A stretch of DNA of 64,000 bases from Euwallacea fornicatus. Lineage: Eukaryota > Arthropoda > Insecta > Coleoptera > Curculionidae. The notes under the pieces are model-generated. The model was not told the origin of the DNA and searched no databases. It was given only the letters and a program-made list of their open reading frames with translations. Positions within the stretch are counted from its first letter, which is position 1; the number at the start of each line of letters is the position of its first letter. The stretch spans positions 372,001 to 436,000 of the forward strand of contig NW_027096034.1 of the NCBI RefSeq assembly GCF_040115645.1, written 5' to 3'. Shown here piece after piece: positions 50,670-58,400 of the stretch. Made by a program: the position numbers and the translations under genes.

Positions 50670-51137
50670 ATGAGTCTCGATAAGTTTGGACGCCATTCCG
50701 CTAAGAAGCATAAAATCACCACCGTAATAAAATCCACATTATCGCGCACCTCTAACGGTGATATTGATAATGGAAATTTGAGAATTTGTAATTTAAAACC
50801 ACCTATAGATGAAAATGACGCAACTAATAAGGAATATGTAGATAGATTATTACAATCCACCTTAATGATGATGAGGGAAAATTTAGATAGCCATAACCAT
50901 GAAGTTGCTAGTCTGAGTGATATAGTTAAGCGACATGAAACTACCATGGATAAAGTTAAATCTACTATGTCTTATAATTTAGAGAGCTCTAGAGTTATAA
51001 TGAAGGCGATTGGAGATGAAGTTGCTAGTGTGCGTGATATACTTAAGCAGCATGAAACTACGATAGACCATCTTCAAAAACAGTACAAAATCTTGTGTTT
51101 TAAAGACGAGGTCTGCACCCCTAGCACTAATGTCTAA
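50670..51137 (+). CDS. Fibre-like coiled-coil protein
   Basis: A 155-residue protein starting at the ATG at 50670. The frame is open 47 codons further upstream, but that part overlaps the previous gene and looks like its shadow. Residues 28-58 read as a short hydrophilic lead into LRICNLKPPIDENDATNKEYVD. This closely resembles the recurring N-x-x-x-P-x-(D/N)-x-x-DA-x-(N/T)K-x-YVD signature of phage tail and virus fibre shafts. The rest is a coiled coil with an internal duplication 40 residues apart: EVASLSDIVKRHETTMDKV (78-96) and EVASVRDILKQHETTIDHL (118-136). A trimeric shaft or spike is likely, perhaps bound to the penton-like protein. Its stop overlaps the integrase start by 8 bp (ATGTCTAA). 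Confidence 0.72.
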   Translation: MSLDKFGRHSAKKHKITTVIKSTLSRTSNGDIDNGNLRICNLKPPIDENDATNKEYVDRLLQSTLMMMRENLDSHNHEVASLSDIVKRHETTMDKVKSTMSYNLESSRVIMKAIGDEVASVRDILKQHETTIDHLQKQYKILCFKDEVCTPSTNV

Positions 51138-52059
51138 AGAAAAAATTCAGCTTATTACGGAGCTACATAAACCATCACGAAGAAAATTTCCCCGACGGCG
51201 TACAATTATAAAAGGATTAAACGACTCATGGCAAGCTGATCTTGCTCAAATGGATATGTATAGTAGAGAAAACAGGCAATATAAATTTTTCCTTATAGTT
51301 ATCGATTGTTTTTCTAAATACATTTGGGCTAAACCATTAAAGTCTAAATCGGGTGCTGAAGTTGCTGACGCTTTTTCTAAGATATTAAAAGAATCAAAAA
51401 TATCTCCAAAAAATCTTGCTACAGATCATGGAAAAGAATTTTACAATACTAATTTCCAACAATTAATGAAAAAGTGGACCATTAATCATTATAGCACGTT
51501 TAGCATCACCAAGGCTGCTATTGCAGAACGCTGTATTAGAACTATTAAAGAAAAATTGTATAAATTGTTCAGTTTGAATGGTAATTACAAATGGGTGGAT
51601 ATATTATCTGATGTTATAAAAAAGTACAACGAAACTAAACATTCCACAACAAACGTTAAACCTATAGCAATCAATAAGAATAATGAAAAGGAAATATTAT
51701 CTAGAGCCTATAATCATATTAAAATTGTTGAAAAATCACGAAAATTTAAAGTTGGAGATTTAGTACGTATCAGCAAAAACAAGCATATTTTTGAAAAAGG
51801 TTATTTACCGAACTGGACCACTGAGTTATTTAGTATTGTGAAAGTTCAACTTACAAACCCAGTAACATACTTGCTAGAAGATCAAACTGGTAGACCTATA
51901 AAGGGCGCTTTCTATAAGTATGAACTGCAAAAAACTAAACAGCCCGATGTATTTTTAGTGGAGAAAATAATACGCAAGCGTGGCAATAAAGTCTATGTCA
52001 AATGGCTTGGGTTTGATAAATCTCATAACAGCTGGATTAGTGATGATAATAAATTGTAA
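51130..52059 (+). CDS. INT: Retroviral-type integrase with C-terminal chromodomain
   Basis: A 309-residue DDE integrase that would join the terminal repeats to target DNA and make the 6-bp duplication. Catalytic acids are visible: Asp37 in WQADLAQMD, Asp99 in ATDHGKEF, Glu133 in AIAERCIRTIKEKL, with 33 residues between the last two. An SH3-like region follows (KFKVGDLVRI near 206-215). The C-terminus (about 274-309) is a chromodomain: FLVEKIIRKRGNKVYVKWLG and SHNSWI. No HHCC zinc-binding domain is present before the core, unlike retroviral integrases, so this one is N-terminally short. The ATG at 51130 overlaps the previous stop, allowing termination-reinitiation. A chromodomain could direct integration to methylated heterochromatin, which fits the satellite target. 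Confidence 0.93.
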   Translation: MSKEKIQLITELHKPSRRKFPRRRTIIKGLNDSWQADLAQMDMYSRENRQYKFFLIVIDCFSKYIWAKPLKSKSGAEVADAFSKILKESKISPKNLATDHGKEFYNTNFQQLMKKWTINHYSTFSITKAAIAERCIRTIKEKLYKLFSLNGNYKWVDILSDVIKKYNETKHSTTNVKPIAINKNNEKEILSRAYNHIKIVEKSRKFKVGDLVRISKNKHIFEKGYLPNWTTELFSIVKVQLTNPVTYLLEDQTGRPIKGAFYKYELQKTKQPDVFLVEKIIRKRGNKVYVKWLGFDKSHNSWISDDNKL

Positions 52060-52079
52060 CTACGCTTGCGCTAGATCTG

Positions 52080-52105
52080 TTTATACCTTACTTTAAACAT
52101 CAGTT
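52080..52105 (+). promoter_or_regulatory. TATA-like box plus TCAGTT initiator
   Basis: TTTATACC near 52080 and TCAGTT at 52100-52105 sit in the 92-bp spacer after the integrase, about 47 bp before the next ATG. Confidence 0.4.
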
Positions 52106-52151
52106 TTAGAAAGTTAAGTAGTAGTAGTATTTTCAATTCATCTGAAGCAAT

Positions 52152-52850
52152 ATGTGTTCTCAAATAATGAATTGTGAACTTGATGAGCTACTAACTAAAT
52201 ATGAACATGAAGTATTTAAAAATAGTTTGCCAAAAGGATGTAATAGCAATAACGCTATATCAAACCACTATGTGTTGAACTCAACATTTACATGTCTTTC
52301 AAGTGGAATTGATATTTCAGCAGGTTTAAACATGTTTCAAGACTTTACACCTGCAATACAAATACAAGTAGGAAGTGATGTCCTTTATTTCAGTGAAATC
52401 GAGTGGAAAAACATTGTGGCCAACCTTTATTGGTTTTTGGATAACTATTTCCGAAAAGATGATATATCTTCAGTTGCGCAAGTGTCTTCAGGTAGCAGTA
52501 TAATCTCCACCTACCAGTCTGTAGATAAATCCAAGCTTTTAGTCATAACAAATAACGAGATTCCTTTATTTTTAACTGAAAGCAATGTATGCGATTTATG
52601 TGTTATAGATGACTACTTTATAAATAACAAACTTAACTCATTTAGAATGTTAGATTTTCAAAAGTTTTATCTTAATTTTATAAGAGTATTTAGGGACTTT
52701 ATAAGTGAGCATCATATTGCAAAGGATGTTATTGAATCTCTTTTAAGAAAATTTTGCTGTGTAAATATGAATATAGAAACTTATTGTTTAAGGGAATGCT
52801 TGTATTATGATAAAAATAAAATTCTACATGACTTGGGAATAAATTGTTAA
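52152..52850 (+). CDS. Protein of unknown function, 232 residues
   Basis: I do not recognise this family. A strand-rich centre runs from GIDISAGLNMFQDF near residue 52, through a PAIQIQVGSDVLYF strand pair, to SEIEWKNIVANLYWFLDNYF, a helix beginning with a Glu-Trp pair. This order recalls the strand-then-EW-helix pattern of small PC4-like single-strand DNA-binding folds, but the match is too weak to assign. The C-terminal half is helical and has several Cys (FCCVNMNIETYCLRECLYY). No signal peptide or membrane segment is seen. It has its own TATA/initiator upstream and lies between the integrase and metalloproteinase genes. Confidence 0.65.
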   Translation: MCSQIMNCELDELLTKYEHEVFKNSLPKGCNSNNAISNHYVLNSTFTCLSSGIDISAGLNMFQDFTPAIQIQVGSDVLYFSEIEWKNIVANLYWFLDNYFRKDDISSVAQVSSGSSIISTYQSVDKSKLLVITNNEIPLFLTESNVCDLCVIDDYFINNKLNSFRMLDFQKFYLNFIRVFRDFISEHHIAKDVIESLLRKFCCVNMNIETYCLRECLYYDKNKILHDLGINC

Positions 52851-52894
52851 AATTATACTGGCTTTTAAATGACTAATACGCTGTAGATCAATGA

Positions 52895-52935
52895 TATATA
52901 ATTAAAGGCACGATTCAGCGTTTTTTTTCTCATAC
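52895..52935 (+). promoter_or_regulatory. TATA box and start region of the metalloproteinase gene
   Basis: TATATAA (52895-52901) is followed by a T-rich tract and TCATAC (52930-52935), a partial initiator. The ATG lies at 52957. The 106-bp gap after the previous gene has no other feature. Confidence 0.4.
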
Positions 52936-52956
52936 AGCGAGTGGTTAAGCTGCAGA

Positions 52957-53789
52957 ATGGTCAGTCGTATAGTTTGTTTTTTGTTTATTAGTGGAGGTTT
53001 TGCTCAAACGAAAATAAACGTAAACGTATTTGACTATCTGCTAAAATATGGTTATGTAAACAACACTTCAAATGAAAATTCGTTAATTAATATTAATCAA
53101 TCAGAGGCGCTCATATCATTTCAGGAGTTTTACAACTTGCCAGTAGATGGAACTCCTAACAATGAAACATTAAAATTAATGGAGACACCACGATGTGGAG
53201 TAAAAGATGATAATATTGCTTTTTCAGCACTTGGAAAATGGTCTAAATCTACAATAAAGTGGTATGTAACTTATCCTCAGAGTCATTATATAAAAACTGT
53301 TGCAGAAAAAGCGTTCAAAGTGTGGAGTGATGTAGCTGACTTAAAATTTCCTTATGACTACAAAAATCCTGATTTAATTATTTCGTTTGGAAAACTTAAC
53401 CACAGGAATAACCCCAGATGCTTGACTGGGGATTGCCCATATCAATTTGATGGGCGGGGTGGTGCTTTAGGTCATGCTTATACACCCTCAGCAAATCACA
53501 AACACAACAATACATGTCTTGAAATTCATTTAGATAGCTCAGAATCTTGGTATTTTGGTTTGGATGACAATGTGCCAGCTGATAGTTATAGTGCACTGTG
53601 GGTTTTAATACATGAAATAGGTCACGTGCTCGGTTTAGGACACTCAGCTGTTCCTAATGCTATCATGTTTCCATACTACAAGACACAAATGAATTTAGAT
53701 AAAGACGACATTGTAATAATTCAACATTTGTACGGAAAGGCGATCGCACCAAAACATTTCGAAACAAGCACTTCTTCTTTGCCCCCATC

Positions 53790-53837
<48 letters not shown>

Positions 53838-54528
53838 TAAAAATGAATTGAAAAATAACCACGATGATGATGATGTTTGTAACTTTGAAGAACACCCTTT
53901 GACTTTCTTAATAATGCATAAAAATTTATATATTTTACACTTAGATCGAATATGGATTATGGATATGATAACGAAAAAGATGCAGGCAAATAGCATATCA
54001 ATTTACTCTGTATTTCCATTTTTACCTAAATTTAACCGAATTACAGCTGTATATCAAAGAGTAAATGGAGATGTAATTTTAATTGTTGACAAGGTCATTT
54101 ATGTTGTTAATAATAAAAATTACAATTTAATTAAGACGGTAAGTCTTTCTAGCCTTAAAATACCATTCAATGATCAAAAGCTGAGGGCTGCAGTCGCTAC
54201 TTACACAGGGAAAATTATCTATTTTTTCGATGAAAACTATTATGCTATAATTAACGATAATGATTATAATTTTATTGTTGATTATTATGGTTATATATCG
54301 AAAGATTTTAATGGTATACCTTCATCGATAGAAAGCGTCTTTCGCTTTACTAATGGCTTGTTATATTTTTTTCAAAATAATAGGTATTTTGAGTATGATG
54401 AATTTACAAATTCTCTAAGAAAATCAGATAAATTCAATTTAAATATTTTCAATATACCATGTCCTTCAATATCATTGTATGAGCAGTTGAAATTATTACT
54501 TACTAAAATAATGAAAATAAATAAATAA
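52957..54528 (+). CDS. Secreted matrix metalloproteinase (full-length, MMP family)
   Basis: A 523-residue zinc endopeptidase with complete animal MMP architecture in one exon. Residues 1-16 are a signal peptide. About 20-84 form a peptidoglycan-binding-like prodomain ending in the cysteine switch PRCGVKD (Cys80), with Lys where Pro is usual. The catalytic domain (about 95-262) has the zinc motif HEIGHVLGLGH (His219, Glu220, His223, His229) and a Met-turn at Met237. A linker holds 15 Thr encoded by (ACA)15. The hemopexin-like domain spans Cys308 to Cys502, the expected closing disulphide. No furin site precedes the catalytic domain, so activation would be by another protease. It probably degrades basement membrane or matrix. 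It is most likely captured from an animal host mRNA or gene; intact frame and zinc site argue for selection. The 3' end overlaps a minus-strand ORF. Confidence 0.93.
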
Positions 54529-54854
54529 ATAAAACACACGTTATATGGTATATAATTAGCAGGTTTATTACAACCCTTACAAAGTATACTTAATTCATGA
54601 AACCTAGTTACATGATAACAATGCTTACAAAATACAAAATCTAGTGTTTCAGAGCATTGTAGAAAATTGCTAAAGTCCTCATCGTCTCTTCTCTGCTCTT
54701 CAAGCTGCTCTTCAAACGGTGGAGTTAGCATTGTTGATAGCTGCTCTTCAAACGGAAGAGTTGGCATTGTAATAAGTAACTCTACGATGTTGCTGCTGTC
54801 TTCACATGACTCCACACAAACTTGTGAATCGTTGGTTGTGTGCAACGTTGACAT
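54372..54854 (-). CDS. Small acidic protein with zinc-ribbon-like CxxC pairs
   Basis: A 160-residue ORF from the ATG at 54854. The N-terminal half is acidic with an internal duplication (TLPFEEQLSTM and TPPFEEQLEEQ near 32-54). The centre has FVFCKHC and ILCKGCNKP, two CxxC pairs that could bind one zinc. The last 60 residues are hydrophobic and then unremarkable, and from 54528 to 54372 the ORF is antisense to the end of the metalloproteinase gene, so the true functional end may be earlier. It overlaps the upstream zinc-ribbon ORF by 73 bp in another frame. Family not recognised; a transcription-factor-like or DNA-binding role is possible. Confidence 0.5.
   Translation of the reverse strand: MSTLHTTNDSQVCVESCEDSSNIVELLITMPTLPFEEQLSTMLTPPFEEQLEEQRRDDEDFSNFLQCSETLDFVFCKHCYHVTRFHELSILCKGCNKPANYIPYNVCFIYLFIFIILVSNNFNCSYNDIEGHGILKIFKLNLSDFLREFVNSSYSKYLLF
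54516..54533 (+). terminator. Polyadenylation signals after the metalloproteinase gene
   Basis: Four overlapping AATAAA motifs (AATAAATAAATAAATAAA) span the stop codon of the metalloproteinase gene. Confidence 0.5.
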
Positions 54855-54967
54855 TGCATTAACGTCACTTTGGTTTTACTCATCCAATACGGCTTTGTTC
54901 GACACCTACCCACTTTCAAATAACGGCACTTAGAGCAAATTAATGACTCTGTGTAATACCAAACCAT
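54782..54967 (-). CDS. Small zinc-ribbon protein
   Basis: A 61-residue ORF starting at the ATG at 54967; the frame is open six codons further up but begins at GTG. It holds LICSKC and MQCQRC, two CxxC pairs about 25 residues apart with a basic stretch between (KVGRCRTKPYWMSK). This is a plausible zinc ribbon. It runs into the acidic CxxC ORF downstream, in a different frame, so the two may be separate overlapping genes or halves of one protein joined by splicing or frameshift. Similar CxxC design in both makes the second idea worth testing. Confidence 0.45.
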   Translation of the reverse strand: MVWYYTESLICSKCRYLKVGRCRTKPYWMSKTKVTLMQCQRCTQPTIHKFVWSHVKTAATS

Positions 54968-55122
54968 ATTATCATCTATTTTCACATTTGATTAAATAAG
55001 AAACCTAAAAACAACCACATCCGCTTGTTATGAAAGATCTTCAATATTTTTGGAAAAACAACTTTAAATTATATTATTGTTATTAAGAGCAGACTACTGG
55101 ACGGTTCTTAAAAGTATTAATT

Positions 55123-55425
55123 ATGGATTTAACACTGTTAAAATCTAGTGGGGCGTTTTCTCAAAAGCCCGTAACGAAAACCTACAATCTAGAAGTTGAC
55201 AAAATTTATAAAATTGTCGACTTGAGAATAGTGAAGACCAAATTTGGAGAGTCAGTCGTAGCTGAACTAGAGGAAACGGTAGTATTTTTACCACAACGGA
55301 TGGTTCAAGCTGTTAAAAAAAATATCTCCAAGTTCAAGCCAGACGTGTATGGTTTGATATACAAAAGTCTAAAGGAGGTGCCAGGTCTTGGTTCAACCCC
55401 TATTATTGAAATTGTAGAACTCTAA
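55123..55425 (+). CDS. Small Polinton protein, possible OB-fold single-strand DNA-binding protein
   Basis: A 100-residue protein just before the polymerase gene. It is strand-rich with the layout of an OB-like barrel: YNLEVDKIYKIVDLRIVKTKFG then SVVAELEETVVFLPQRM, a helix region (VQAVKKNISKF), and a final strand PIIEIVEL. From memory, similar small proteins with a K-FG...(V/I)FLP pattern occur near POLB in insect Polintons. A role in coating displaced single strands during protein-primed replication is likely but inferred. It ends 66 bp before the polymerase ATG, with a candidate intron in that gap. Confidence 0.68.
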   Translation: MDLTLLKSSGAFSQKPVTKTYNLEVDKIYKIVDLRIVKTKFGESVVAELEETVVFLPQRMVQAVKKNISKFKPDVYGLIYKSLKEVPGLGSTPIIEIVEL

Positions 55426-55428
55426 AAT

Positions 55429-55484
55429 GTAAGTATTATCTTTTTATTTTTTATTTATGACTATACTACTAATATTTCAATCAG
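55429..55484 (+). other. Candidate 56-bp intron before the polymerase start
   Basis: GTAAGT at the left, a TACTAAT branch site, a short pyrimidine tract and TTTCAATCAG at the right make a textbook short intron. The polymerase ATG is 8 bp after the 3' splice site. Splicing would remove a short upstream ATG (55427-55429) followed at once by a stop, which could otherwise reduce polymerase translation. Confidence 0.55.
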
Positions 55485-55491
55485 ATAAGTG

Positions 55492-58400
55492 ATGAACCCC
55501 ACGGAGAGTGACAGAACCCTTACAAGCGGTCTATCTAACGTTAGCGATAATATTGTGGATTTGTTCAACAAGGTGTATTTTCAGTTAGCAGCCCGCTCAT
55601 CAGGCGTGGACGTGGATGAAAAACAAAAATGGTTTAGAAAAGTGCGAAAATCCATTCGCCAACAGGTACTTGCATTAAAACATAGTAAACAAAATGTAGG
55701 GTGTTATAGAAAAATGCTTACAAATTTAGGACACTTAAAACGCTTTCAATTTTTGTTTAAAAACTTGAATGTTTCCAGTCATGTAGGTGGGGGTGGGGTT
55801 AAACGTTCTGATAGGCTTAGATGGGAAAATGGTCCTCTCGTCTTTCAGGGTCGCATAAGATCAGGTTTAATAATTAATTTAACTCACAAGAAACTAGGAG
55901 ATTTCTTTACTGATGCTGTGCACCTATTTAAAAGAAGAATTTCTAATATTTTGAAGCAGTATCATTTGATTAAAGTAAATGCAAATTTTTGTGGGGAATA
56001 TATAATTAAACAAAAAGATTTGGAAAAAACTTCTTTTAAATATTTTAACACGCCAAACCACGTAATTGATAGTAGCGTGGATTTATTAGAATGGTTTCAT
56101 GATAATATAACTAAGCAAATAATGAATAAGATGGAAGATTTTCAGGAAAGGGATAGTGGGTGGGCTCTCTGTAAAATTATTAGCCTAGAATTAAATATTA
56201 ATAAATACGAGTGTGGTAGCGGTTCATCTTACATTAAACTACCCGCGGAAATAACTGCCAAAAAAGCATGCATCAACGTAAAAAATAATGATGAAGCTTG
56301 TTTTTTTTGGAGTATTGTATCAGCTCTTTATCCGGCGAGTGTTCACTCCGATAGAATTTCATCATATCCTCATTATGAGTCAATATTACATACGAATGGT
56401 TTGGATAAGGAAGCTATGCCTCTGTCAAAAATCTCTAAATTTGAAAAACTTAATAACATTTCAATTAATGTTTATATGCTTGAACTAGAGAAATCAGGTT
56501 TTGTTACAACTCCAGTTAGATTGACAAGTAAAAAATTAGAGAATCATGTCAATTTACTGTTAATTCAAAATAAGTATTCGTGCAAAAAATCTGATTTTGA
56601 AGTAGACGGTGACGATTTGGAGGTGGGAACTGATATTAAATATCATTTTTGTTGGATTAAAGATCTGTCGAGACTTCTCGTTAAGCAGCTAACAAACCAC
56701 AAAGGTAAAATTTATATTTGTGACAGATGTTTAAATTATTTTCCAAACAATGATAAGTTAATTCAGCATGGTACTTTATGTGAAAAGAAAAATACTTGTA
56801 AAATATCTTTTCCTACTTACGATTATGTTCAGTTTCAAAATTATATTTTTAAACAAACTACTCCTTTCGTTGTTTATGCAGATTTCGAGTCGATACTAGA
56901 ATCTGCTAATGTAAAAGGATGTTATCAGGAACATAAAGCTTTTAGTGTAGGATATTTCTTTAAATGTTCTTACGATGATTCTTTATCATTTTATAGAATG
57001 TATCAAGGAATTGATTGTTTAGATTGGTTTTCTAAAGAATTAAAAGAACTTGCTAAAATAGTTTATAGTAAAATGAAATATATTGTTCCAATTATTGCAA
57101 CAGATAAATTTAACTCAGCTATGTCATGTCATATTTGTGAAAATGTTTTCAAAGAAGGTGACATTATAGTAAGAGACCATGATCATTTCACAGGAGTTAT
57201 GAGAGGTTTGAGTCATGAAAACTGTAATTTGAGATATAAGAAGCAATTTGTTATACCTGTTTTCTTTCACTGCCTCACTGGCTATGATTCTCATTTTTTA
57301 ATTAAAAAATTTGGTGTTACTGAAAAAATTTCATTGCTACCTCTTAACAAGGAAAAATATATTTCATTCACTATCTACAATTCTGAAACAAAACTGAAAT
57401 TTCGATTTGTTGACTCATTGAGATTCTTAAATGCACCTCTTAGTGAACTAGTGGCGACATTAACAGCTGCAGACTTAAAAATCCTTAGAAATGAATTTAG
57501 TACGATTAGTGACAAAATGTTCAGTTTACTAACTAGGAAAGGAGTTTTCTGCTATGACTATCTAGATAACATAAATAAACTGAAAGAAGTAGAGCTTCCC
57601 TCTAAAGAAAATTTTTTTAGTCAGCTTAATCAAGAAATGATTAGTGATGATGACTATAACCATGCACAAACTGTGTGGAAAGCTTTTAAAATTAAAAATT
57701 TAGGAGAGTACTCTGATTTGTACCTCAAAACAGATGTACTTTTACTAGCTGACATTTTCGAAAATTTCAGAACTAAATGCCGCGAAATTTATGGTCTCGA
57801 CCCCAGCTGGTATTTTACATTACCAGGATATACCTGGGATTGCATGCTTAAATTCACATCATGCAAACTTAGACTTCTTAAAGATATCGACCAAATCATG
57901 TTTATTGAAAATGGTCTAAGAGGAGGAATTTCTATGTGTTCAAATCGTTATTCTGAAGCTAACAATAAATTTATGAAAAACTATGACATCTCAAAACCAT
58001 CTAAATATTTATTATACTTAGACGTTAATAATCTATATGGTTGGGCAATGTGTCAATACCTCCCATATGATAATTTTGAATGGATTGAAGATTTTACGAA
58101 TTTTAATATTTGGGAAATCAGTGATACCTCAGAACTTGGATACATTTTAGAAGTTGATTTAGAGTATCCAAGTGATATTCATGATTTACATAAAGATTTA
58201 CCTTTTTGTCCTGAGCACAAAGCACCTCCAGATTCAAAATTACCGAAACTTTTAACTACTCTTTCTTCTAAAATCAAATATGTAATTCATTACAGAAATT
58301 TGAAACAAGCCTTAGAGAATGGTTTAAAATTAGTAAAAATTCATCGAATTTTGAAATTTAATCAAGCCCCTTGGTTAAAACCATACATCGATTTAAACAC

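Noticed and set aside
50597..50947. 116-residue minus-strand ORF
   Set aside because: Antisense to the fibre-like gene; hydrophobic composition follows from the opposite strand.
53396..53996. Two minus-strand ORFs within the metalloproteinase gene
   Set aside because: Antisense shadows; the poly-Val run in one is only the complement of the (ACA)15 threonine tract.
54667..54933. 88-residue plus-strand ORF
   Set aside because: Antisense to both zinc-ribbon ORFs, whose CxxC patterns are more convincing.
56288..56488. 66-residue plus-strand ORF
   Set aside because: Alternate-frame shadow inside the polymerase gene.
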